DNA from: Parietaria judaica | Taxonomy: Eukaryota > Streptophyta > Magnoliopsida > Rosales > Urticaceae | Assembly: GCA_954871525.1 (NCBI GenBank) | Contig: OX940868.1 | Location: forward strand, 23,431,056 to 23,495,055 | Reading direction: 5' to 3' | DNA: 64,000 nt | Shown here: in pieces, positions 1-11,300 of the stretch | Layout: every line of letters starts with the position of its first letter | Numbering within the stretch: position 1 is the first letter of the stretch | Notes under the pieces: model-generated | The model's database searches: none | Seen by the model: the letters and a program-made list of their open reading frames with translations, nothing else | What the model was told of the DNA's origin: nothing | Made by a program: the position numbers and the translations under genes

Positions 1-1424
1 TCGATCTCTCGCAAAACCAGCTCGTTGGTGAAGTTCCTCCGCAAGTAGGCGAGATGAGCAGTCTGGTCAAATTCAACATCTCTTACAACGCTTTAGAAGG
101 AAGACTAAGCAAGAAGTTCGCCCACTGGCCGGTCGAAGCCTTCGAAGGAAATCTGCGTCTCTGCGGAAATCCTCTGAGAGAATGTGATTCCAGAATTAGA
201 AGCTCAGGACTCAGCCAAATATCAGTCATAGCGATTTCCGCAGTGTGTACATTGACCGGGATCACTCTGCTAATCATCGTAGCGATGAAGTTGCTGAAGC
301 AGAGACGACTATCACTTGGAAAAGATGGTGACACAAGCTACATTTACTCGTCGAGCTCTTCGGCAGCGCAGAGAAGATCACTCCTCTTTCAGAACGGCTC
401 AACCAAGCGTGATTTCCGATGGGAAGACATCATGGAGGCCACTAACAACCTGAGCAAGGAGTTCGTCGTCGGTTCGGGCGGGTCGGGTGTGGTCTTCAAA
501 GCGGAGCTGCCGAATGGAGAAACTGTGGCGGTGAAGAAGATCTCGATGAAGGACGAGGTCCTCATGAACAAGAGCTTCGTGAGGGAAGTGAAGACGTTAG
601 GACGGATCCGGCACCGGCACCTCGTTAAGCTAGTGGGGTATTGCAGCAACAGAGGCGCGGGATTGAATCTGTTGATTTACGATTTCATGGAGAACGGGAG
701 CTTGTGGGATTGGCTGCACAAACCGCCGGTGCACGGGAAGAAAAAGCGAGCCCTCGACTGGGACGATAGAATGAGAATCGCCGTCGGATTGGCTCATGGC
801 GTGGAGTATCTCCATCACGATTGCGTCCCAATGATCGTCCACAGAGACATCAAGTCGAGCAACGTTCTGCTCGATTCCAACATGGAGGCTCATTTAGGCG
901 ACTTCGGGCTCGCAAAAAACGTCCCGGAGTTCGAGATGAACACGGAGTCAAACACGTGGTTCGCTGGGTCCTTCGGCTACGTGGCACCAGGTAACGAATC
1001 GGCCTCCATAGTTTCTTGTTTCACGTGTTTTTATCCAATATTCTAAACACGCTTTTATGTTATAGAGTACGCTTACTCGATGAAGCCAACTGAGAAGAGC
1101 GACGTTTACAGCTTGGGCATCGTGCTGATGGAGCTTGTGAGTGGGAAAATGCCGACCGACGCAACATTTGGAGAGGACGTCGACATGGTGAGATGGGTCG
1201 AGAAACGGTTCGAAATGCAAGGAGCTGAGCGCGAGGACCTCGTGGATCCCGCGCTGAAGCCACTCTTACCAGCAGAGGAAGACGCAGCGTTTCAGGTGCT
1301 GGAGATAGCGATGGAGTGCGCGAAAACTAGCCCACACGAGAGGCCATCGTCGAGGCAAGTCTGTGATCAGCTGCGACATGTGTATAACCGTAGAATGCTG
1401 GATGTGAGCAAGCAAAATGTCTAG
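1..1424 (+). CDS. LRR receptor-like kinase, GASSHO (GSO1/2) type, 3' part only
   Basis: The gene enters from the left edge, so its 5' part is missing. Reading in frame from base 3 gives the last leucine-rich repeat (DLSQNQLVGEVPPQVGEMSS), then the LRR C-cap with paired cysteines (LCGNPLREC), one membrane helix near bases 220-290, and a Ser/Thr kinase. Visible kinase motifs are the glycine loop VGSGGSGVVF, VAVKK, the catalytic HRDIKSSN, DFGLAK and the APEYAYSMKPTEKSDVYS segment. One intron, 991-1065 (gtaacg...tatag), splits the APE codon; exon 2 runs 1066-1424 and ends ...SKQNV. The visible part is about 448 residues. GSO-type kinases are plasma-membrane receptors for CIF/TWS peptides in root barrier and embryo cuticle formation. 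The GSO assignment is by resemblance; another LRR-XI receptor is possible. Confidence 0.9.
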
Positions 1425-2088
1425 TCTTGTATTGTCACTTGTGTTTGGAGGGAATTATTTGTTATGTAGGTTTGTGGAAATCCAATTCAAATTGTCTTTG
1501 AAGATCTATGATTTATGACTTTTTGTAGTTTCCAATTTTAGATAGTAAAAGATGAATTGAATGACAGAGGCCAATAATTTTAGAATAAAAAAGTCCAGAA
1601 AAATTGAAATAATCATTTATTTTTGCGCAAGCCACGGAATCCTGTCAGGCCGATTACTATGGGGTCTCGCCAACAAGTTCAAGATTTTGCTCAGCGACCA
1701 ACTTCAAGCTAATTTTTTTCAAGAGCCATTGATGGATCAACCTTATTCAAGTCCAGATAAATGCAATCAAAGTCGACCATAACTAAACAACTCAACTGTA
1801 TCAGAACACTGAACCACATACCAAAAGCTAAAGATATAAGTTAATATCACTCAAACAGGTCTTCCATCGAAAATTCAAAGAATGCATCAGAAAAACAGGC
1901 AGATTTCATCAAATTTTTATTTATGCTAATTTAACAAGCTCTTTTATCCAGCTCTTGGGTGTTACAGAGTTGGAGAATTTTGTTCTCACAGAAAGAAAAA
2001 GAAAGTTATCACAAGTGTGGGGGCAAACTTTAAGGTCCAGTATTGCCTCAGATAAGCAAAAGTCTCGATGAAGATCCCGGTATAAAAG
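1425..2088. other. Spacer between convergent 3' ends; no gene seen
   Basis: AT-rich DNA between the stop of the receptor kinase and the stop of the minus-strand complex I gene. It should hold the 3' UTRs of both. The open reading frame at 1561-1782 has no recognisable product or coding bias. Confidence 0.6.
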
Positions 2089-2954
2089 CTAATCATCGTC
2101 TTCATCTGCATTGATTGTGAAACAAGATTAATCGGCATTAGCTGAGCAGATTTTGAGATCAATATATATACACACACAGGAACTCTATACGCCATAGTGA
2201 TCCAATTAAGTTCTCTATAGCAGCCGAAGAGCACTTGAATACGACGTATACACAATATACAAAAGTACTAATGTATTTTCTAATAACCTCAAATAGAGTA
2301 GTAGTTAATCTTGACATACACATATATGCTAGTCGAACAAAGCGGGTGATTACGTATTTCACGGTTTAAAGATATGTATATTCATTGAAGTAGAGCATCT
2401 TCCTGAATCCCGAGTTCAAAGATCGCAATAGTTTGTGCATTTCGCATCAGAATTTCCCGATTGATACTGAATCAAACTAAGGAAACGCATTTCAAAGCCA
2501 ATATTCAGATTATATCTGAAAATTGTAATACTCGTGCATAACATGTTGTCAAATCTCAATCAACAAATAGCCATAGCCAATTCTTCCCTTTTCCACAATC
2601 TCAATCTTTTGTTTTTCCTACCTAAACCTAAACTACAGAGAGAATGAATTACCGAAGTAGCGGCGTTCGTTGGCAGCTTTGGCCTTTTCGAGCATCTTGT
2701 CGAGGTCTTCCTGGAGCTGGGCATCCCATTTCACGAGCTGCGTCACGAACACCACTCCGAGTCCCATCCCCACAGCGTGTTCCCAAGGATCTGCGGCGAA
2801 AGAGAAGCCATGGATTAGAAGGAAATTGGAATTGGGGATTGGGGATTAGGGCAGGGCACGTACGGCGCATGTACGGGAGTTTGCGGAGGGCATTGGAGTA
2901 CATCTGGGTGCCCAGTCCCAGAAGGGCTCCGATCATCGTCGTCGTCACCGGCAT
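2089..2954 (-). CDS. Small mitochondrial complex I-associated protein (At1g67350-like), 81 aa
   Basis: Three coding exons on the minus strand: 2954-2864, 2790-2653 and a 17-nt last exon 2105-2089. All junctions are GT-AG and in phase. The spliced 81-residue protein begins MPVTTTMIGALLGLGTQMYS, continues NALRKLPYMRHPWEHAVGMG, has one hydrophobic helix (GLGVVFVTQLV) and ends in a charged tail NERRYFDEDDD. This matches the small plant protein family of Arabidopsis At1g67350, which is reported with plant mitochondrial complex I; that link is from memory. The start is the only ATG giving the conserved N-terminus, and it lies just downstream of a CT-rich 5' UTR. The last coding exon supplies only the acidic end and lies 547 bp from exon 2, so automatic annotation will easily miss it. 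Confidence 0.85.
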
Positions 2955-2961
2955 CTTTCTC

Positions 2962-2964
<3 letters not shown>

Positions 2965-2992
<28 letters not shown>
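2965..2992. repeat. (CT)n microsatellite in the 5' leader of the complex I-associated gene
   Basis: An uninterrupted CT run lies 10-38 bp upstream of the minus-strand ATG at 2954, so it reads as (GA)n in the transcript. GA/CT tracts in 5' leaders are common in plant housekeeping genes. Confidence 0.8.
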
Positions 2993-2995
<3 letters not shown>

Positions 2996-2999
2996 GCGT

Positions 3000-4440
3000 C
3001 TTTTAACTTTATCAACCACAAATTCTTAATACCAAGGTTTAAGTAAGCAGCAACTCTAAATTAACCAAATAATACCCATCTTATTTACCCCTGTTTTTAT
3101 TTTCAAAATAAATTAAATCGCTTTTTAGGGTTTGATAAAAAAAAAACAAAAAAATTAATTAATTCAAAAATAATTTTAAATTTTTGTACATGAATTGTAA
3201 AAGCTAGAATTCGTACTCTTGGTTTTTTCTAAAAACAAAAATACGGTTTTAGTCTACTTTAGTATTTTTATTCGAAATTCATTCTTTTTTTACCAAATGT
3301 TAAATAAGTTTTTGTTACCAAAAATTGAAACTGTTTTATAAACAATTTACCAAAACACCTGTCAGTTTTTCTTTAATAAACGGTTTGTTTTTTAAACTAA
3401 AACTGAAAATATTTTTTGTAAAAATTAAGTTGTACCAAACGGGCCCAATAAATACCTAAATTATTTGGAAATGGACAATATAGAGCCAATTTAACATAGT
3501 GTATAACTATTTTTTGTCATAATATTTTTTATAAGTCTGTTATTTGTTTGATTTAAATTACTTCTCTTGATTTTTTACTTTTTAGGAGAATTTGAATAAA
3601 TATTCTCCGAAGTTCTTTTAATCGGTATTCTACCAACACACCAAATTCTAGTTTTTGGTTAACTGGTTTGGGAAATTAGTTTTGCAAGTTGGTTTGGGAA
3701 ATAAGTATGAGAGCCTACCAAATCAGTTTGGAAGTTTGATTTTTGTTTGTGTTAGTCTTTTGTTAATCTGTGGTTGAATTTAAATGAAAAAGAATGCAAT
3801 AAAACACAATGTATGTTGCTAAAAAGAAAGTATGTTTTTATTTAAAAGTAATACATATTAATATTATGTTTAAAAAATGTTTGTCATAATACAAAAGATA
3901 TTGATATTTCTTTACTCGAATTACATGTTTAAATAATGTAATATAAAATAGTAAATATGCTGTTTCAAGAGTTTATTTGTTAATATGATACTATCATTAA
4001 TATATATATATATATGTATAAAAATAATTTTAATAATTTATTATATGAGTTAATTTCATAGTTAAATTCTTTTTATAAATAATATAATACTATTGTAGAA
4101 TGATAATATTATTAGGGTTTTATTTTGTACGACTGAGTTAAAGACCAAAGACAAAAAACAACTTCAACTTGTTTTCTGTTTCCCTTTATTAAAATTTTAG
4201 TGGTTTGCGAGACCGGTCTCAGAAAACAGAGACAACTGGTAACCAAACATGGTCTGCAAAACCAATATGACATTGTTTGAAACCAAAACCAAAAACTGGT
4301 CTTTGAGACCATAAACAAACGCCATAATTTCTCAATTTTTTGAAAAATAAAATTCTTAAATTAAGACATTTTTAATATACATAAATTAGGCAATTTTGGC
4401 GTGTATATAAAATTATCCAAAAAGTTTGAGAAAAATATTT
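3000..4440. other. AT-rich spacer with decayed transposon-like pieces
   Basis: No gene is visible. Phrases such as 'ccaaacgggcc' near 3435 and 'ggtttgggaaa' / 'ctaccaaat' near 3665-3725, and 'gaccataaacaaacgcc' near 4310, resemble the 'aaccaaacacc' termini of hAT or Tourist-like MITEs. I could not set element ends or target duplications. Confidence 0.35.
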
Positions 4441-4444
4441 GTTT

Positions 4445-5152
4445 GGGACAATTGCGGTGAAAGTACCATTAATCTTTTGTATCGACGTTGATTAGTTCTC
4501 ATCTTTTTTTGTGGGTGGTAATGTTCCCATTCTCTTTAATTGCAGGTTGTTACTATTTCGTCCATTATTTTAAAGTCAAACATCCCGTGGCATCGTGTTG
4601 GCTGCCACATGGCAATGCCATGTTATCCGCCTACTACGTGGATTTTTTTTTATAAAATAAAGTAATTCATAATTTTAAAAAATCTAAAAGAATTTATTAA
4701 TAAATTATTGATAATTTTATAATAATTTCAATACCGGAGAATCAAAATGAGGTTCGAAAAATAAAATTTCAAGAATTAAATTTAAAAATTCGGATACCAT
4801 CAAATTCGGATACTCCAAAACCATATTTTTTTAAAATTACAATAGGAATCCACGTAATTTAATCCTAGTATTTTAGATTCTGAGTAAAAAAAAAAAAACG
4901 TATTTCAATCCGGCTCTCAATTTTAGAATTTTTAGCAAAAAAGTATTTTTTTTAAATGTAAAAAAATAAAAATCCACGTGGCAGTCATAGCAAGCCATGT
5001 GGCGGTAACATGATGTCACGTGGCGTTTGACTTGAAAATTGTGAATGAAATACTAAATGCCTTACAATTTAAGAGAATGAGAACTTTACGGCCTATAAAA
5101 AAGAATGGGCACAATCGGATAGAAACACTCACGGTACTTTTACCGCGATTTC
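4445..5152. mobile_element. Foldback (MULE-like) element just upstream of NRPC2
   Basis: The left end GGGACAATTGCGGTGAAAGT is answered by an inverted right end (ggtacttttaccgcgatt). The arms continue inward with inverted matches: 'gttctcat' with 'atgagaac', 'aaagtcaaacatcccgtggc' with 'gtcacgtggcgtttgacttg', and 'gccatgttatccgcc' with 'ggcggtaacatgatg'. It encodes no protein. It carries the arm motif GCGGTGAAAGTACC shared with other foldback elements here. The right edge is approximate and I found no clean target duplication, so the element is probably old. It ends about 200 bp before the proposed NRPC2 start. Confidence 0.65.
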
Positions 5153-5348
5153 TTTTCTAATTTAAATTTTCCTTACTTCAGAACAACAATTTATATAAGA
5201 AAAAAAAAAGAACAATAATTTTTATTTAAAATTAATGAAATTCCATTTGAACACCTACATAACTCATTCTTGTTTGCTGTAAACACCACGCCGCTCCACT
5301 CTCTCTCCCGCGCGCCGCTTAAACTTGTTGCCGCGAACCGCCGCGACA

Positions 5349-8300
5349 ATGTCCGTTCTCGCACTTCTCTTCTGGTTTGTTGTGCTCTTCTCTCCGTGTG
5401 TGATTCCCTTGCTTGCTCTTCAGGTGCAAAGAAGGCGATGCCAAAGCTTCCATCGACAAGGAGTTCCTCGCCGCTCCGGTCAAATCGGCCGTCGATAAGT
5501 TTCAGCTCGTTCCCGAATTTCTCAAGGTAGAATCTACTCATGTATACACACATATATATATATATTTATTGTATGTATGGAAGCTTTATTTGCTCGAATG
5601 GCGGTGCCTTAGGTGAGAGGTCTGGTGAAGCAGCACTTGGACTCGTTCAACTATTTCGTGAATACTGGGATCAAGAAGATTGTTCAGGCCAATAATCGCA
5701 TCCAGTACGACGCCGACCCAAGCTACTACCTCAAGTAAGGATATGCTCACTCTCTTTGGTCGTGTTGCTTCATTTCATCACTGGGAAATGAAGTCTATAT
5801 GTTTAATTGTTCAATTTTTGAGCAATATAGGTCTTTATGTATTATTTTAGAGGGTTTCACAGTTCACCGATATCTCCCATTACAGATTTTTGGATGTCCG
5901 AGTGGGCGAGCCATCGGTGATGGTCGACAATATCAGTGAAAAGCTTACGCCCCAAACATGCCGTTTGTCTGACGTAACGTAAGATTGCCGATATTCATCC
6001 TCTGTTATAAGCTTTTATATGGATTGGAAAAAGTGATGATTAATAGGAATGTGTTTTTTGGTTGGAAACTGAGATGAAAATTTGATATTAAAATGATGTT
6101 CTTCTTTTGCACTAAACAATTTTCTTGTCTTCTTTCTTTTATATGGATGGGAATGATGATTCATAGGAATGTGTGTTTTGGTTGAAAACTGAGATGAAAA
6201 TTTGATATTAAAATGTTGTTCTTCTTTTGCACTAAATAATTTTCTTGTTTTTTTATTATTATTATGAATTTAGGTATTCCGCACCTATTAAGGTCGATGT
6301 GGAATATGTTATGGAAAGTAGCAGCCACGGAAGACATTTTGACGCAGAAAAGAAAATAAGCAAAATCATAAAGGTATGCTGTGCCTTCTGACTTTTGGAA
6401 CGTTACGCTGCTTGAAAACATGTGCTTATATTTACCTATCCGGTTGATTTTTTTCAGAGTGATGTTGTTATTGGAAGATTGCCTATTATGCTACGTAGCC
6501 GCTGCTGTGTCCTATATGGAAAAGATGACACTGAGCTTGAAAAACTTGGTTTGTGTGAATTTTATATAATGAACTTATTTATTTTCTTCTGTAAAAAGAA
6601 TGCTGTAATATGAATATTCTGGTGTGATTGGTACCAGGTGAATGCCCGTTGGATCCCGGTGGTTATTTTGTGATCAAAGGAACTGAGAAGGTGAATTTCT
6701 GTTTTAATTAAATTTTCATATTTTGTTCGCTTTTCTGCTAATTCATGAAGTCCATTGTGTGGAAAAAGGATCTTTCCCTTCAACATTTTTCTGATCACTT
6801 TGATTACGATACATGTTTGAAGTTTAGATATCCATTAATATTAATTTATTTAGTGGTATTTAAGTTTATCTGCGACTTCCCATTTAGTATACTTAATTTC
6901 GCTAAAGGGAGATTTTGATTGTCGTGATTTTTGGTAAAGTAAAAAACGTTGGTTCTCTTTTGGCTTCAAATAACAAATTTTTTGTAACTTTTATTTTTCT
7001 TCAGTGGTTTTCTGTTGCATGATTTATTTTGCTTGTTATCATTTTTTATTCAAGGATATCCAGCTGGTTTTTTTCGTTGATTTGTTATATCTTTCGGTTT
7101 TCATTAATATTTTTTTTTTTGTCGGTAGAGAAATTTGTATTTGTTTTTCTTTTGAAAATCCAGTTATATAAGTTCTTTTGCATTTTTAAGTGTCCATATT
7201 TTTGTGTGTTCTTATTCACTGTGGTTCAACGTTAGCCAAAAAATAACAGAGATAAGGTTTTGCAGGTACTTCTAATACAAGAGCAACTTTCCAAAAATAG
7301 GATTATTATCGATACTGACAAGAAAGGAAAGTGAGTATTTCTTCTTGATTTCTATAATCTGGTATGGTATGAAGTGTTTCAGCCTCTACTATAAAGCTAT
7401 GTCACGGGTTCAATCGGTTCGGCTATACTGCTATTGTTCGTATATTGATGATGAATTTCACATTTTGGTTCACCTTGGGATTCGCTTGAGTAAACATATT
7501 TTTTCAAGATTCTAAAATAATTTTCCAATGTGTTATAAATGAAAACCCTGATATGTCTAGCTCCTTTGAAAAGATAAGTCCGTGAATAAATGCAACACTC
7601 AACCTCGTCTTGTAGAAAAATTGAACACCCAAAAAAATTTTCTTTGGAAGTTTTCAATATCTACTATTGCTTTGTTCTTCTACCTCTTAATTTGTAGATT
7701 CTAATTATTTATATATAGAAATAACTGTTGAGCAGATAGCAGAGGATTAGAATCACAGATAAAGTAGAACTTCCTAATTTGTAGAGTTTGGTCTGTATAG
7801 TCAGGCTGTTTTCGGACTGGTTGACCTTCAAGCACTCCTTGTCCTTGAATTTAGACTTAACTTTATCAATAAAATCGCTGTTTCCTTATATAAAAAATAG
7901 TCAATTTGTTGGACTCTTTAAATATACATTATTGGTGGAATTGCATCTTCTACATCATGTCAAGCCTTCACCTGAAAATTTTACTTTTTGCTTTCGAACT
8001 TCAGTGTAAATGCATCTGTCACAAGCAGCTCCGAGGCAATAAAAAGCAAGACTATTATTCAGATGGAAAACAATAAGCTGTATTTGATGCTCAATCAGTT
8101 TTCTACCAAAAAGGTGTGCACTTCACTAATAGTACTTGAGTCTAGCTTAAATTTATTTGTACTATTTAATCTTTAGTGCACGTGATTTTTAAATTTTTTA
8201 TATTTTAAATAGATACCTATTATGGTGGTCATGGCTGCAATGGGAATGCCCAATGAGCAAGAAGTGATACAAATGGTTGGAGGAGGAAAACAGTATTATG

Positions 8301-11300
8301 ACCTTCTCCTGCCATCTATTGAGGTAAGACAGACTAACAATGCATATTGTATCTATAAAAAATTTTATTCTTATTTTTCAAATTTTAGCATAATGTAAAA
8401 TTACCATGCTTGTTAGTTCAAGTATTAATTGGATTTGGTTATTAATTAGCTCAGGTTTCGTTATTTAATTTCCTAGCTGCATATGATATGATTCATGTTT
8501 GCGCTTAAAAGCACGTACCATGTCAATATGATTTTAGATTTACAGTTCTGATTACAGGAATGTCGAATGGAAGGAGTAAATGGAAAGAAAGAAGCATTGG
8601 AATTTCTGGAATCAAAGGTGAGACGCCGATATAACTGTCAATTTATTGGTTCTTTTAAGTGTATAGATCAATAATGGTGAAATTCTTACTATTAGCATAG
8701 TAGTATTAGATGAAACACCTCGTGACAGGAATTATCATTAAATAATCATAAAAAAATCATAACTAGCTAAGAAAGTTTCTTACATTACCAACTTCAATGG
8801 CTACATTGAAGATTTTTCCTGGTTTGTTGAAACTCATAAGTTCTGCTGTGTTTTAAACGCAGTCTTGTAAATGCTATTATCGTTGATTCCTCTTTATAAT
8901 CAGTTTTGGTTGCATCTTCTTGTAGGTGAAAAGATCCCCGTATAATAGACCCTCATCTGGATCGGTACGTTTACATATAACATAAGTCCCTGTTGTGCTT
9001 TTAATGGTTATTGGATGTCATTCTAGTATTATTCAGTTAATAAATTTCCTTCGCTTATTGCATAGGATGGTAGAGTAATGACAATCCTCCGTGATGTCTT
9101 CATTGCTAATGTTCCGGTATGTTCATTTTCCTTCTATCTTCCAAAATTTGGCACCATGGATTTGTATTATATTATATCATATTTGATTTGATTTGGTTTA
9201 TACTTCTGCTTATATTTTTGTTTGGATTAGGTTGTTGATGATAATTTCCAACCGAAATGCATTTATGTCGCTGTAATGGTGCGACGCATATTGGATGCCA
9301 TTTTGAACGATCATGCAATGGATGACAAGGTACTGTTTTGACTCAAAGGATTCTTATCTCTTCGTGAGCTTCAGTAAAAACTAGAATATTTGCGCCTCTA
9401 TATTACCCTAAGCTGCCAAAATATCTTCTCTAAAACAACCCTAATATCACCTAAGCAACAAGATTTTCCAGGAAAATAAAAAAAGAGAAAAATCAAAGAT
9501 CAACCATAATATAATCCCAAAATAATAGGAACTATTAGGTCTGGGAAAATAAATACTTAAGTCCCCTAATGGCAAGCGTGGCACCCCCTAATTGGAGGAT
9601 TGTAACAATAACTTAAGAAATATGGTATTTCTGTAGTATTATATTATTTATTTGTATCCAAAAAGTTATTATATTTGTCACGGTAAACCAAGTTTTATTT
9701 TTCCCCTCTTAAGAAATTTTAAAGTTACAATTGTGTGGTACTAATGTTCTATGGACACACTAAAAAATTGCTTTCTGCAACTGTCTAATAGGATTATGTC
9801 GGAAACAAGCGGTTAGAGCTATCTGGTCAGCTTATTTCTTTACTTTTTGAGGTATGCTTTCAATATTTACGTGCTTTCAAATAGTTAAATTCACAAACAT
9901 TTCTTTATATAGTTTAATATGTTAAATGCTTTATAGGATTTATTCAAGACAATGATTGACGAAGCAAAGGCGCTCGTAGAAAAAAATCTATCGAAAAAAA
10001 GCAGGACTGTGTTTGATTTTTCCCGGGTAAGTCGCTCCAAATAATGACTGTTGACAATCTGTTACAAATGTGTTGAAGAATCAAGAGAGATACGTGGAAA
10101 TACCAAAGAGTTAGGAGACTAATTGTGATAGGTTGTCATTTGTATCTCATGCTACTTAATGCTTTTATTTTCTGCATTATTTTATTTCCTGGTATAGGCA
10201 GTATATATGTACGTGTGACAAAAAATTAGACAGATCAATAAAAATGATTTTCTCCAGTTTCCATATTTTTCACAAATGTGATTTGCAATTTCACGCACTC
10301 CAGCATGCGGAGATTTCCTTAATTCTAGCTCCCTTGAAACAGTTTATCAACGTATTTTCTCCTAATAGGTGCAATTTGTATTGCCTTTTTCTTGTTTGCC
10401 CTGACATGCTGTTCTATCTCTACATGTCTGCAGTATATAACGGAGAATGGAATATCAAAAGGCCTCGAGTACAGCCTTTCAACTGGAAATTGGAATGTTC
10501 AACGGTTTAAGATGAATAAAAAAGGCATGACACAGGTTGGGTTTCTTAAGTTTTTTTTTATTTGTTTCGGCCTTTGCATTCTATTAAGTCTGTGAAGTTA
10601 CAAGAAGAGCGGAATAAAACGAATACAGAAGAATGAAAGCTCACATGTCAGTTGATTTTATCCTACACTCTAGCATTGTAGTTTTCTTGTAATCTGGAAT
10701 AGGCAAGAAAAATTCAACATTGTACCATATCTGTGTTTTTTTTTCGTTTTTTTTTTTTCGTACAAACACCAATTGAATGTTTGTTAGTCATTTGAATCTA
10801 TTTGTGATCCTTTATCATAGGTACTCGCTAGGTTATCCTATATCGGTACTTTAGGGCATATGACTAGAATTTGTCCTCAGTTTGAGAAGTCAAGAAAAGT
10901 AAGTGGTCCAAGATCCTTGCAGCCAAGCCAGGTAAGAACTTTTGTACCTATGAGTATTGACCATGAGTAGTAAATATTGACTTTTAAACGATGTCAACTC
11001 ACTATGTTCATATTTCTTTCTGTAACAAGTGGGGTATGCTCTGTCCATGTGACACTCCAGAAGGTGAAGCTTGTGGGCTTGTGAAGAACTTGGCTCTTAT
11101 GACTCACGTTACGACTGATCAAGATGATGATCACTTTACAGTATTGGTACGCTCGTGTTGCATCAAATCTTTATCTACTTTAGCTATATCTAATATTTCT
11201 CGTTGATTCCTTTAACAATTGTACAAGCGTGTATGTTTTGAATATTTATATATTGCAACGTTATAATTTCTGTTATTATTTTTGAAGTTTCGAAGTTTGG

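Noticed and set aside
2644..3006. 120-codon + strand frame
   Set aside because: Antisense of the complex I-associated gene; the minus strand splices to a conserved protein.
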